Shown: positions 19,022-27,987, counted from the first letter of the stretch. The stretch: DNA of 64,000 nt from Flagellimonas chongwuensis (GCF_013376415.1 NZ_WYET01000009.1:107870-171869); one strand, 5' to 3'. The notes: generated by a model from the letters alone, not told the origin. Program-made: numbers and translations.

Positions 19022-20368
19022 ATGGAACAAGGTAATTATTCAGTTGGATTGGATATTGGAACCACCAAGATCGTAGCGATCATTGGTAGGGAAAATGAGT
19101 ATGGAAAAATTGAAATTTTGGGCACCGGACGATCAAAAAGTTTGGGTGTTCACCGTGGTGTGGTCAACAATATCACACAGACCATTTCGTCTATTCAACA
19201 GGCGGTGGAACAGGCCGAATTAAATTCTGGCCTTAAAATTGGTTCCGTGGTCGTAGGTATTGCAGGCCAGCACATACGCAGCTTGCACCACAGCGATTAC
19301 ATTACCCGACCCAATTCAGAAGAAGTAATCGATAACGAGGATTTGGACAAATTGTGTAACCAAGTGTACAAATTGGTGATGCTTCCCGGGGAGGAAATCA
19401 TCCATGTGTTGCCTCAGGAGTACAAGGTTGATGGCCAGTCCGAAATTAAGGAGCCTGTGGGTATGTACGGTGGACGTTTGGAAGCCAATTTTCATGTAGT
19501 GGTTGGCCAAGTGTCGTCTATCAAGAATATAGGAAGATGTATCAAAAGTGCCGGATTGGATTTAGGGAACATCACTTTGGAACCTTTGGCGTCTGCTGAT
19601 GCTGTTTTGAGTCAGGAAGAAAAAGAAGCCGGTGTTGCTTTAATCGATATAGGAGGTGGAACTACGGACCTAGCCATTTTTAAGGATGGTATTATCCGTC
19701 ATACTTCTGTAATCCCTTTCGGCGGTAACGTTATCACAGAAGATATCAAGGAAGGTTGCTCCATTATTGAAAAACAGGCCGAACTATTGAAAATAAAGTT
19801 TGGTTCCGCTTGGCCAGGGGAGAACAAGGACAATGAAATCGTTTCCATTCCCGGACTGAGAGGTCGTGAGCCAAAAGAAATCACACTAAAGAATCTTTCC
19901 AAAATCATCCATGCTCGCGTAGTAGAGATCGTGGAGCAGGTGTATGTGGAAATAAAGAATTACGGTCACGAGGAACAAAAGAAAAAATTGATTGCTGGAA
20001 TTGTGCTTACCGGTGGAGGTAGCCAATTAAAGCATTTAAAACAATTGGTGGAATACATTACAGGTATGGACACACGTATCGGTTATCCGAACGAGCATCT
20101 TGCTGGTGATTCGGATGAAGAGGTGGCCAGCCCATTGTATGCAACAGCCGTGGGATTGCTAATGAATTCTTTGGAGGCCAAGAAGAAAAACCGTATCGAG
20201 CATCATGAAGAAGAGATGACCGAAGAAGAGGTTTTGGTAGCACAAGAAAACGATATGGGAGCTAAGGCTACGGCATCAGCTTCGGCAGCAGCTACCCATA
20301 CGGATAGAAAATCCATTTTTGATAAATGGTCAGAAAAGTTGAAGGACTTTTTGGACAACGCAGAATAA
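19022..20368 (+). CDS. ftsA: Cell division protein FtsA (actin-like membrane tether)
   Basis: A 448-residue actin-fold ATPase that anchors FtsZ to the membrane. Phosphate-binding motifs are VGLDIGTTKIVAIIG and LIDIGGGTTDLAIF, and the adenosine motif is LTGGGSQLKHL. An alanine-rich linker leads to the C-terminal amphipathic helix SIFDKWSEKLKDFLDN, the expected membrane-targeting sequence. It is followed by a 27-bp gap and ftsZ. Confidence 0.96.
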   Translation: MEQGNYSVGLDIGTTKIVAIIGRENEYGKIEILGTGRSKSLGVHRGVVNNITQTISSIQQAVEQAELNSGLKIGSVVVGIAGQHIRSLHHSDYITRPNSEEVIDNEDLDKLCNQVYKLVMLPGEEIIHVLPQEYKVDGQSEIKEPVGMYGGRLEANFHVVVGQVSSIKNIGRCIKSAGLDLGNITLEPLASADAVLSQEEKEAGVALIDIGGGTTDLAIFKDGIIRHTSVIPFGGNVITEDIKEGCSIIEKQAELLKIKFGSAWPGENKDNEIVSIPGLRGREPKEITLKNLSKIIHARVVEIVEQVYVEIKNYGHEEQKKKLIAGIVLTGGGSQLKHLKQLVEYITGMDTRIGYPNEHLAGDSDEEVASPLYATAVGLLMNSLEAKKKNRIEHHEEEMTEEEVLVAQENDMGAKATASASAAATHTDRKSIFDKWSEKLKDFLDNAE

Positions 20369-20395
20369 TAACCCCATAAGAGAAACATAACTGTC

Positions 20396-22405
20396 ATGAG
20401 TAAGAACACTGAATTTGACAATATCGCTTTTGATTTGCCCAAGAACAAGAGCAACGTAATTAAAGTTATTGGAGTAGGTGGCGGTGGTAGCAATGCCATT
20501 AACCACATGTTCCAGGCCGGTATCAACGGTGTGGATTTTGTAATCTGCAACACTGATGCACAGGCCTTGCAAAATAGCGCTGTGCCTAATAAAATCCAGT
20601 TAGGGGTATCCCTTACCGAAGGACTTGGTGCAGGAGCCAATCCTGATGTTGGTGAGCAGGCTGCTTTGGAAAGCATGGAGGATTTAAAAGCCATGTTGGA
20701 CAACAATACAAAAATGGCCTTTATCACTGCTGGAATGGGTGGTGGAACGGGTACGGGGGCAGCCCCGGTTATTGCAAAAATCGCTAAGGAAATGGATGTT
20801 CTTACGGTTGGTATCGTTACCATGCCGTTCCAGTTCGAAGGTGCCATGCGTAACAAACAAGCACAGATAGGAATCGAGAAATTGCGTGCGAACGTGGATT
20901 CCTTGATCGTAATAAACAACAATAAGCTTAGAGAAGTATACGGTAATCTTGGGTTTAAGGCCGGTTTCTCAAAAGCTGATGAAGTATTGGCCACTGCGGC
21001 AAGGGGTATTGCAGAGGTAATTACGCATCATTACACACAAAACATTGACCTTAGGGATGCCAAGACGGTACTTTCCAATAGTGGTACCGCGATTATGGGC
21101 TCATCGGCCGCTTCTGGGTCATCTAGGGCTACCGAGGCCATTATGAAGGCGTTGGACTCCCCATTGCTGAACGATAACAAGATCAACGGCGCTAAAAACG
21201 TATTGTTGCTTATCGTATCCGGTTCCCAAGAAATCACCATTGATGAAATCGGGGAAATCAATGATCACATCCAAATAGAAGCAGGTCACGGAGCCAACAT
21301 CATTATGGGTGTAGGTGAGGATGAAAGTCTTGGAGAGGCCATAGCCGTAACCGTTATCGCTACTGGTTTTAATGTAGACCAACAAGATAACATTGTAAAT
21401 ACAGAATCCAAAAAGGTGTTTTATACTTTGGAGGACGAACAAACTGCGGAGCAGGACCTGACTCCAGAATCTACTTCGGTACAAGAAGTCAAAGTTGAAA
21501 GGATACCTGAGCCCGATTCGATTCCTGAACCAGAGCCTAAAGTGGTGAAGCACACCTTGGAAATGGAGGATGAGCCGGTAAAGGAGGTAAAGCAAACGAT
21601 TGCTCCAAAAGCGGAACCAAAGGATCCCCTTATTCCAACCACCAATTATATTAGAAACTTCAATGTATTCTATGAGGAGGTTATCGCCGATAAAGTGGAT
21701 GATGATTTCGTTATTATCGAGGCCAAAAATGTTATCAACAACTTTGATGTTATTGATGCAGAGGTAGTATCATCCAAAAGCAACGAAGACCAGTTCACGT
21801 TGAGTTTTGATATGCCTTTGAACAATGATGAAGCTGAAGAAGAGGAGGAAAAGGAACATACCGTAACTTTCAATCTGGATGATGATGGTTTGGGTGATGT
21901 GGAAGTGAACGATTATGTAGAGGTAAAACCTGTTTTGGAATACAAAAAGGAAGGTGAGACCAGATACGACCTTCAAGAATACATGGAATTGGAGGAGAAG
22001 TTGACCGGAGCCAAATCCAAGGCAGAGACCCACGAGCCAAAAATGGTAGAAAACGAGCTTGTTTTTGAGAAGAAGACAGTTCAAGTAGAGGAAAAGAAGG
22101 AGGCCAAAGCCCAAAATGAGGAAACTATGGCCAGTTTAGATCCAATGAACAGCTCTATAAGCGATATTCTTAAAGATCGTGCCGATGAGCGTAGGAGAAA
22201 GCTGAAAAATTTCAATTACAAGTTCCAGAACAATAGGAACAGTATTGATGAAATTGAAAAGCAACCTGCATACAAAAGACAAGGGGTTGACTTGAACGAC
22301 GTTCCGCGTGAACAAAAGGTATCCAGAACCTCTTTGGGCGAGGATAGCAACGATGATTTGCAATTACGTTCCAACAACTCTTTTTTACACGATAATGTTG
22401 ATTAG
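20396..22405 (+). CDS. ftsZ: Cell division GTPase FtsZ with long acidic C-terminal linker
   Basis: A tubulin-like GTPase forming the division ring. The GTPase core covers about residues 1-330, with signature GGGTGTGAAP and catalytic loop NIDLRDAKTVL. The protein is 669 residues long against about 380 in E. coli. The extra length is a Glu/Asp/Lys/Pro-rich linker (about 330-620) without hydrophobic segments. The end, SNNSFLHDNVD, replaces the classical tail peptide and matches other flavobacterial FtsZ as I recall them. A strong terminator follows. Confidence 0.96.
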   Translation: MSKNTEFDNIAFDLPKNKSNVIKVIGVGGGGSNAINHMFQAGINGVDFVICNTDAQALQNSAVPNKIQLGVSLTEGLGAGANPDVGEQAALESMEDLKAMLDNNTKMAFITAGMGGGTGTGAAPVIAKIAKEMDVLTVGIVTMPFQFEGAMRNKQAQIGIEKLRANVDSLIVINNNKLREVYGNLGFKAGFSKADEVLATAARGIAEVITHHYTQNIDLRDAKTVLSNSGTAIMGSSAASGSSRATEAIMKALDSPLLNDNKINGAKNVLLLIVSGSQEITIDEIGEINDHIQIEAGHGANIIMGVGEDESLGEAIAVTVIATGFNVDQQDNIVNTESKKVFYTLEDEQTAEQDLTPESTSVQEVKVERIPEPDSIPEPEPKVVKHTLEMEDEPVKEVKQTIAPKAEPKDPLIPTTNYIRNFNVFYEEVIADKVDDDFVIIEAKNVINNFDVIDAEVVSSKSNEDQFTLSFDMPLNNDEAEEEEEKEHTVTFNLDDDGLGDVEVNDYVEVKPVLEYKKEGETRYDLQEYMELEEKLTGAKSKAETHEPKMVENELVFEKKTVQVEEKKEAKAQNEETMASLDPMNSSISDILKDRADERRRKLKNFNYKFQNNRNSIDEIEKQPAYKRQGVDLNDVPREQKVSRTSLGEDSNDDLQLRSNNSFLHDNVD

Positions 22406-22441
22406 TAGTGTTTAAATTAACATCCATTTTAATGGAAAGCA

Positions 22442-22479
22442 TAAACCCGGAAGTACAGAAACTTTCGGGTTTATTTTTT
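22442..22479 (+). terminator. Terminator closing the dcw cluster
   Basis: TAAACCCGGAAGT (22442-22454) pairs with ACTTTCGGGTTTA (22461-22473), with one mismatch, around an ACAGAA loop. TTTTTTA follows. It lies 37 bp after the ftsZ stop. Confidence 0.9.
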
Positions 22480-22505
22480 ATCTTCGCGAACTAAAATCAG
22501 AACAG

Positions 22506-22958
22506 ATGAATTTACAAGACAAGGTGATGACAGAAATGAAGGCCGCAATGAAGGCTAAGGATACCGTTGCCTTGGAATCTTTGCGAGCAGTTAAATCGGC
22601 CATTTTATTGGCTAAGACCGATAAAGGCGGTGGAGCTGAATTATCTGAAGAAGATGAGATTAAACTGGTTCAAAAATTGGTAAAACAGCGAAAGGACAGT
22701 GCTGCAATTTACCAAGAGCAAGGTCGTGAAGATTTGGCCGAACCGGAATTGGCGCAAGTTGCTGTAATAGAAAAATTCTTGCCAGAGCAGCTTACCGAAG
22801 AAGAAATTGAAAAAGTAGTAGTACAGACCATTGATGCTGTTGGTGCTTCCGGCATGCAGGATATGGGCAAGGTAATGGGAATTGTGTCCAAAGAATTGGC
22901 GGGACAGGCAGATGGTAAGACCATTTCGGCCATGGTAAAAGCAAAATTGAGTTCATAA
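22506..22958 (+). CDS. GatB/YqeY domain-containing protein
   Basis: A 150-residue helical protein made only of the YqeY domain, which resembles the tRNA-binding tail of the GatB amidotransferase subunit. Typical features are LQDKVMTEMKAAMKAKD at the start, IYQEQGREDLAEPE in the middle and GKVMGIVSKELAGQADG near the end. Its function is not firmly known. A near-consensus -7 element (TATCTTCG, about 22478-22485) sits between the ftsZ terminator and this gene, so it may be transcribed separately. Confidence 0.88.
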   Translation: MNLQDKVMTEMKAAMKAKDTVALESLRAVKSAILLAKTDKGGGAELSEEDEIKLVQKLVKQRKDSAAIYQEQGREDLAEPELAQVAVIEKFLPEQLTEEEIEKVVVQTIDAVGASGMQDMGKVMGIVSKELAGQADGKTISAMVKAKLSS

Positions 22959-22970
22959 ATATTTAAAAAT

Positions 22971-23044
22971 GGCCCAGTAGTTCAACTGGATAGAATATCA
23001 GATTTCGGCTCTGAGGGTTGGGGGTTCGAATCCTCCCTGGGTCA
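22971..23044 (+). tRNA. tRNA-Arg(UCG), integration target
   Basis: A full cloverleaf can be folded. The acceptor stem is GGCCCAG/CTGGGTC with discriminator A. The D-stem is GTTC/GAAT with a GG-containing loop, and the anticodon stem TCAGA/TCTGA encloses loop TTTCGGC, giving anticodon TCG. The T-arm is GGGGG-TTCGAAT-CCTCC. CCA is not encoded. Its 3' end is duplicated at 33239-33258, which marks it as the attachment site of the downstream island; the gene stays intact. Confidence 0.93.
23022..23041 (+). repeat. attL: direct repeat in the tRNA-Arg 3' end
   Basis: This 20-bp sequence covers the T-arm and most of the 3' acceptor strand and is identical to 33239-33258. It is the left boundary of the island. 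Confidence 0.85.
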
Positions 23045-23066
23045 CTTTTTAAGTTTAAACAAAAAC

Positions 23067-23110
23067 AAAACCTTGCATATCTTATTGATTTGCAGGGTTT
23101 TGACTTTTTT
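23067..23110 (+). terminator. Intrinsic terminator just inside the island, after tRNA-Arg
   Basis: An 11-bp stem (23067-23077 with 23091-23101, one G-T pair) is followed by GAC and T6. It would end tRNA transcription and shield the recombinase gene from it. The element appears to supply a replacement for the chromosomal tRNA terminator now located at 33270-33298. Confidence 0.75.
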
Positions 23111-23117
23111 GAGCTAT

Positions 23118-23133
23118 CATATCATATGATATG
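23118..23133. repeat. 16-bp perfect palindrome upstream of the recombinase gene
   Basis: CATATCATATGATATG is fully self-complementary. Its place between the tRNA and the recombinase suggests an operator or accessory-protein site for excision or integration, but no protein can be assigned. Confidence 0.5.
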
Positions 23134-23156
23134 GTTTGATTTGACCTTTTTTGGTT

Positions 23157-23201
23157 TGTAATTCGGTTAGTAAAATTTTATTTTGAAAGTGTTAACCGAA
23201 T
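23157..23201. repeat. Candidate recombinase arm-type sites (left end)
   Basis: TGTAATTCGGTTAGT at 23157-23171 is repeated exactly at 33175-33189 near the right end. An inverted partial copy, TTAACCGAAT, occurs at 23192-23201. Tyrosine recombinases of integrative elements bind such short repeats flanking the core, so these are plausible arm sites. Confidence 0.55.
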
Positions 23202-23280
23202 AAGCTTGTAATTGACTATATTACAGATACTTGGTATTTGACTTTCGTAGGTAAAATTCGTTTAATTTAACACAAATCCT

Positions 23281-24548
23281 ATGAGAACAAGGTCAACATT
23301 TTCAATTAGTTTTTGGATAAGTACTGCAAGGAGGGTTGATGGCACAGGAAAGATTTATGCCCGTATCACGGTCGATTCACAAAGGACCAACTTGAGTCTG
23401 AAGTATACTATCCCGACAGAAATTTGGGACAGAAAAGGGTCGAGGGTTTTGGGGCATACCAAAGAGGCAAGGGAAATCAACACCTATCTGATGGAGGTTG
23501 AAACAGAACTTTTTCAATGTTATCGAGAATTAAGATCTAAATCCCACTATGTTACCCCACAGATGGTCAAGGCTCACTATTTTGGTGAAGACGGAAGTAA
23601 TATCAAAATAAAGACACTCTTCGAGCACCACAATGTGAATTGCGTCCACAATTTGTGCAAGGCTACCCTGAGACATTACAGGACGAAACAGAACTACCTA
23701 TTGAAGTATATCAATGAACAATATAAAAGCGACGATTATCCAATTTCACAGTTAGACCATAATTTTATTGTCGGATTTGAGACGTTCCTTCGCAAACTTT
23801 ATCCCAGGCATAAACACGAAAAGCTTTCAAATAATGGAGCGATGAAGCATATTCAACGCCTGCGCAAGATGACAAGAATGGCTTTGGACAATGAATGGAT
23901 AGACAGAGATCCTTTCCGCAGGTCAAAGTAAAGATGGAAAGAAAAGAAAAGGAGTTCCTGACCTTGCAGGAACTACAGGCAATTCAAGATTACTATACGG
24001 GTATTGAGCGACTACGCATCGTTAAAGATTTATTTGTTTTCAGTTGTTACACAGGCATTTCCTATTGCGACCTGATGGAACTTGGAGAGGATAATCTAAT
24101 ACTTGGAATAGATGGAAAACATTGGATAAGTACCAAAAGACTAAAGACCAAGAACTCCTTCAAGCTTCCCCTAGGTCCGGCCCTTTCCATTATCAAGAGA
24201 TACCAATACCATCCGAAAAAGCGCCCGGAAAAATTATTCCCAAGCATCTCTAACCAAAAATTGAATAGTTATCTCAAGGAGTTGGCAGATGGCTGTAAAA
24301 TAAAGAAGAATATCACTTTTCATATGGCAAGGCACACATTTGCCACCACGATTACCTTGAGTAACGGGGCGCCAATAGAGACAGTCTTAAAGATTTTGGG
24401 GCATACTAAATTGACCACCACCCAAATCTATGCACGGGTGCTGGACAGAAAGATAAGTGAGGACATGGATGGACTGGATACCATACTGGATAAAAAGATG
24501 TCAGAAACTAAAATTGTAAAGGAAAGGATTGGAAATTTGGACCATTAA
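23281..24548 (+). pseudogene. Tyrosine recombinase (integrase), frameshifted
   Basis: Two overlapping frames together make one site-specific recombinase of about 420 residues. The first (23281-23931) has the N-terminal arm-binding and SAM-like core-binding domains and ends ...EWIDRDPFRRSK. The second continues as VKMERKEKEFLTLQEL with the catalytic domain: HMARHTFAT and LGHTKLTTTQIYARV with the Tyr nucleophile. Reading ...FRRFKVKMER would need one extra T near 23923, so a single-base deletion is likely. The box-I Arg position reads CYTGISYCDL (Ser), as in IntDOT-like Bacteroidota integrases. A sequencing error cannot be excluded. Confidence 0.85.
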
Positions 24549-25200
24549 ACTGCAATACTATTTAAACCAAGACGTATCAAAAGTCCCAATCTTACCCCAA
24601 CTTTTGCACCTGGTTCCTGATTCAATTTTATAGTGATCGGAAAGATAAGCGTGAAGTAAAATTGAAATAGGGTGCAATAGCCTATTTACAATAATTAAAA
24701 ACTTCTGTTTTCCATCTTATTGAACATGGCTATTTATGTTTTCTTTGCCTTGCTAAGAAAATATGAAGAGCAAGAGGATAGCGTGCTGACGCACCGCGCT
24801 ATTGATTCATTTTCCTTCGGAAAAGCCCATTATTAGAAGATTTGTTGAAAATCTTCATATATGATGTTATATCATTTTTGGTGAAAAAATGGGCTCAGCC
24901 CAATAAAATCAATGAATTTTTGGTGAAAAATGACGGTTTAATGTTAGAATCGAATATTGTTTTCTATTCATTGCTTTGGTAGTCTTATATTTTTGGATTC
25001 AACTCATTTTTAAAGGAAAAATGCTTTCAGCCCAGTAAAACAGACAAATTTTTAATAGAAAATGGGTTTCAAGAAGTCTTACAGGTCAAATTTCACCTCG
25101 CTCAGCAAGTTAGTTTGGCAAGATTTGGGGCTTACAGCACTTCACTTCGTTACGTTCGCCATTATATCGATTTCTGATTTATGAGAGGTTTTTTTAACCA

Positions 25201-25217
25201 CCGTTTAATTGAACTTT
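25201..25217 (-). repeat. Cassette-edge motif, copy 1 (inverted)
   Basis: On the minus strand it reads AAAGTTCAATTAAACGG, one base off the AAAGTTYAAATAAACG core. It is the only inverted copy of the six and faces copy 2 about 180 bp away. Confidence 0.5.
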
Positions 25218-25397
25218 CACTCTTAGACAAGCTCACTGATTCTAAGTAGTTTACTTTTTCGGTACACTTAAATAGTTTACCTTATATACCCTTTTTTACA
25301 CCTATATTTAAACTCTATTTGTCAATACTGATTGACCACTATTCTATCCTTTCGCCGAAAACCAAATTTTAACAACTAGAAAATTCTTACATTTATT

Positions 25398-25418
25398 AAA
25401 GTTCAAATAAACGATTAA
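25398..25418 (+). repeat. Cassette-edge motif, copy 2
   Basis: AAAGTTCAAATAAACGAT plus TAA, the full 21-bp form, lies 38 bp before the orphan gene at 25457. It matches copy 6 at all but one base. Confidence 0.65.
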
Positions 25419-25456
25419 GAAGCTATAGTGCATTTAGAAAGTCCATTGATTGAAAT

Positions 25457-26158
25457 ATGATAATGCCTTCCGACAAAGACTATAAGTCTACAAAAAAAAT
25501 AAAACAGGGAATCTTGAAAATAAAAGAGGAATTCACACCTCTTGCAAAATGGATTGACGAAAAATACGATGTTAAAACATTGAATCTAGTTTTCGATTTT
25601 ATTAAAAATGACAAATCTTATCCTCGACTTCAAGTCTGTCTCGAATATGTAAAAGACAAAGGGAAATTTATGGACAATCAAACATATAGTTTTGATAAAA
25701 CTAAACAAAATGAGGTTTCAGATAAATTTGCCGAAATCGTATCTGGTTATAATATAAAAAATAGACAGAATTGGATAAAAAAAATATTCGGATTGACATA
25801 TAAGCCAAATAACTTATTTGTCTACTTCTCAGATTTTGAATCAATAGCTAAAATTGAGGCGAATGAAAACATTCCTGAAAAGAAAATTAAGGAACTGAAA
25901 ACTGCCATAAATAATTCAGAGTTATGGGAAATTGATAGAAGATTTGACAGTGTAACTTATTTTTTACACACAGAGGAGCAATTAATAAGATATCAGAATT
26001 CTGAAATACATAAGAAGTGGAATCAAGAATATTTTGATTTGCTCAAGGATTATGACGAATTCGGTTATTTTATAAGAGAGTCCTATTCAGTCTTTTTAGA
26101 TAGCAAAGAGAATTTCGATAAAAATTATGAGAGTAATTGGTTTTACTATTATAAATAA
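25457..26158 (+). CDS. Hypothetical protein in island, AT-rich
   Basis: A 233-residue protein that I do not recognise. It has no signal peptide or membrane helix, is rich in Lys, Asp, Tyr and Phe, and is probably soluble. The middle (NWIKKIFGLTYKPNNLFVYFSDFESIAKIEA) and the end (YFLHTEEQLIRYQNSEIHKK, NYESNWFYYYK) give no known motif. Base composition is clearly more AT-rich than the neighbouring chromosome. It is bounded by cassette-edge motifs at 25398 and 26187. An ATG two codons later is an alternative start. Confidence 0.7.
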   Translation: MIMPSDKDYKSTKKIKQGILKIKEEFTPLAKWIDEKYDVKTLNLVFDFIKNDKSYPRLQVCLEYVKDKGKFMDNQTYSFDKTKQNEVSDKFAEIVSGYNIKNRQNWIKKIFGLTYKPNNLFVYFSDFESIAKIEANENIPEKKIKELKTAINNSELWEIDRRFDSVTYFLHTEEQLIRYQNSEIHKKWNQEYFDLLKDYDEFGYFIRESYSVFLDSKENFDKNYESNWFYYYK

Positions 26159-26186
26159 TCCTTAGTGTAAAATTCAAAAGTCAAAC

Positions 26187-26204
26187 AAAGTTTAAATAAA
26201 TGAT
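26187..26204 (+). repeat. Cassette-edge motif, copy 3
   Basis: AAAGTTTAAATAAATGAT, one base off consensus, contains the ATG start (26200) of the next orphan gene and lies 28 bp after the previous stop. Confidence 0.65.
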
Positions 26205-26682
26205 GAAACTTCAGTCATTATTCACTAACCAAACGGAACAACTTAGAGTAAAAATCAGTTTAGTGGATTTGAAAAAACTATTGGATGACGACCACAAAAA
26301 GTTTCATTTCAATTGGCTGTCTGAAAACAGTTTCGTAATAAGTTTAAATTTTTCGGTTGGATCTAATTTGGTATTTGACACGAACTATCCGAATACTAAA
26401 AGTGATATTATTTTTTATGGGAATTTAACTGAGATGGAGGATTTCAAAACGGAAATTAAGTTGAAAACCAAAAAGAAGTCTTTTCTTCTGGTGCTAATGA
26501 TAGTTCTACCTTTGTTGGTTTTATTTTTTCAAAGCTTCCTAAAAATAGAATTCCCTGTTTTCTTGATTGCCTTATTCTTGTTTCCAATTCTAATTATTGG
26601 ATTACTGAATTTCATTAAAAGTGAGGAGAATAGATTATTAAGGGTATTCATGGAATTCCTCAACAATAGATTAAATTCATAA
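26200..26682 (+). CDS. Hypothetical membrane protein in island
   Basis: A 160-residue protein of unknown function. The N-terminal 90 residues are soluble (FHFNWLSENSFVISLNFSVGSN). Two adjacent membrane helices follow (SFLLVLMIVLPLLVLFFQSFL and FPVFLIALFLFPILIIGLLNFI), then a short basic tail. It is AT-rich like its upstream neighbour. The start codon lies within one cassette-edge motif, and the next motif starts 4 bp after the stop, so this gene fills its interval completely. Confidence 0.65.
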   Translation: MMKLQSLFTNQTEQLRVKISLVDLKKLLDDDHKKFHFNWLSENSFVISLNFSVGSNLVFDTNYPNTKSDIIFYGNLTEMEDFKTEIKLKTKKKSFLLVLMIVLPLLVLFFQSFLKIEFPVFLIALFLFPILIIGLLNFIKSEENRLLRVFMEFLNNRLNS

Positions 26683-26686
26683 TCTT

Positions 26687-26705
26687 AAAGTTCAAATAAA
26701 CTATT
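26687..26705 (+). repeat. Cassette-edge motif, copy 4
   Basis: AAAGTTCAAATAAACTATT, one base off the ACGATT form, begins 4 bp after the stop of the membrane-protein gene and 24 bp before the convergent sugar operon end. Confidence 0.65.
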
Positions 26706-26728
26706 CAATCCAAACCCTTCAGGGGCCA

Positions 26729-27436
26729 CTAGGTACTTTTTAATTGCAAACAATCAACTTTGGGGTGAAGCCATAAGAAAGTAGCAGGCAATTGGGTGGT
26801 TATGATTTTTTTTTTCAATTTGGAGCATACTTCTTCTTTGCCTGTTCCATAAATCAAGAGGATTATTCTTTTGGCGGAGAGGATGTTTTGCATACCTAGC
26901 GTCATTCCGAACGATGGTTTTATATCCAAATCCTTAACCATACCATGCTTTTGTGATGCCTCCGAAAGTTGAGCCACATGGCAAAATGGCTGCAAGTGGT
27001 AATCAGGCTCATTAAAGCCAATATGTCCGTTATTACCCAATCCCAAAATACACAAATCGATTAAACCATCATTTTCAATCTTTTGTTGGATTCTTTCGCA
27101 TTCTAGTCGAGCATTTTGTGGATTGGTGCTAAAACCAGTATATCGGTCATTCGAAATGTTTAAAGGCTTCAAAAGGTGTTCCTGCAAATAGTGCTCACAA
27201 GAACCTGGGTGTGTGTCTGGGAGCCCGCCCCATTCATCCAATTTTACAATATGGAGCTCCTTGAAAAGCTCGGGGTGATTCAAATATTGCCTTGCCAAAA
27301 ACTCATAGGTTCCTGTTGGTGAGTTTCCCGTTGCTGTACATATACGAAGGTCTTTCTTCTTTTTTAGTTCTGAAAGTACGATATGGCCAGCATGAGCACT
27401 CATATCTCTATAGTCGTCAAAGAATAGGTTGTTCAT
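26729..27436 (-). CDS. NagB/AgaI-type sugar-phosphate isomerase/deaminase
   Basis: A 235-residue protein of the glucosamine-6-phosphate deaminase superfamily. Landmarks are TATGNSPTGTYEFL (phosphate binding), KLDEWGGL (catalytic Asp) and GLGNNGHIGFNEP. E. coli NagB has Asp where this last motif has the second Asn, so it resembles the galactosamine-6-phosphate isomerase branch more than true NagB. The ATG at 27436 overlaps the upstream stop as ATGA and is preferred over a TTG three codons earlier. It is last in the four-gene operon. Confidence 0.82.
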   Translation of the reverse strand: MNNLFFDDYRDMSAHAGHIVLSELKKKKDLRICTATGNSPTGTYEFLARQYLNHPELFKELHIVKLDEWGGLPDTHPGSCEHYLQEHLLKPLNISNDRYTGFSTNPQNARLECERIQQKIENDGLIDLCILGLGNNGHIGFNEPDYHLQPFCHVAQLSEASQKHGMVKDLDIKPSFGMTLGMQNILSAKRIILLIYGTGKEEVCSKLKKKIITTQLPATFLWLHPKVDCLQLKST

Positions 27437-27987
27437 GATATCCAAGCACTTTCTCCATTATAAGGAATACAGCCTTCAAATCTGCCAGGAACGGGATTGT
27501 AACGGAGTGCTTCGGTCGCACCAATCTCAGAAGTAAAATAACCCCAAACGGTAAGCTCTTTGAGCATGGTAAAGAAGTGTGGCTCCTCCAAAGATCTGTG
27601 TTTTTTGGCCTCTTTATCAAATTGGGTCAGTAGATTTAGTTTTTTTTCTTTGGAAAGGGAAAGGAATGATTCCCCAAATTGATCCATGGACTTTTCTTCG
27701 ACCCTATCCAAACCATCAATAAAAATTAAGGTTTCATCCTCACTATAACAGTCATTTACGATTGTTTTCATGAATGCTCCTATATGGGCGGCCTTAGCTC
27801 CAGGGGATTCATCCGTGTCGGGAAGAATGGTTTCGCCTATTTCGTCAAGGAAGGGAACATCCCCATCGGTGACCATTTCAGACCTTTTCTTAGGAGGTGC
27901 AACACAGCCCGATAAAAAGAATTGGGATCCTATGATACTCCCACCCAAAATGGTGGCTGTAAGTTTTAAAGCATCTCTTCTTTCCAT
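27433..27987 (-). CDS. Gluconate 2-dehydrogenase subunit 3-like lipoprotein
   Basis: A 184-residue protein with an N-terminal twin-arginine-like signal (MERRDALKLTATILGG) running into a lipobox (LSGC), so it is probably exported folded and lipid-anchored. The remainder fits the small subunit of periplasmic GMC dehydrogenases (FLDEIGETILPDTDESPGAKAA, VWGYFTSEIGATEALRY). Family knowledge: this subunit partners and exports the flavin subunit. The GMC gene two positions upstream in the operon is the obvious partner. Confidence 0.85.
   Translation of the reverse strand: MERRDALKLTATILGGSIIGSQFFLSGCVAPPKKRSEMVTDGDVPFLDEIGETILPDTDESPGAKAAHIGAFMKTIVNDCYSEDETLIFIDGLDRVEEKSMDQFGESFLSLSKEKKLNLLTQFDKEAKKHRSLEEPHFFTMLKELTVWGYFTSEIGATEALRYNPVPGRFEGCIPYNGESAWIS

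Larger units (their letters stand above)
24549..25456. other. 908-bp AT-rich gap with degenerate internal repeats, no gene seen
   Basis: No open frame of useful length is present. Two stretches about 130 bp apart resemble each other: near 24870-24960 and near 25005-25085, each with a (C/T)TCAGCCCA(A/G)TAAAA core followed by AATTTTT and GAAAATG. A hairpin-like GC patch (ATAGCG...CGCTAT) lies at about 24778-24802. An inverted copy of the cassette-edge motif is at 25201-25217. The tract may be remnant coding or element DNA. Confidence 0.5.
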
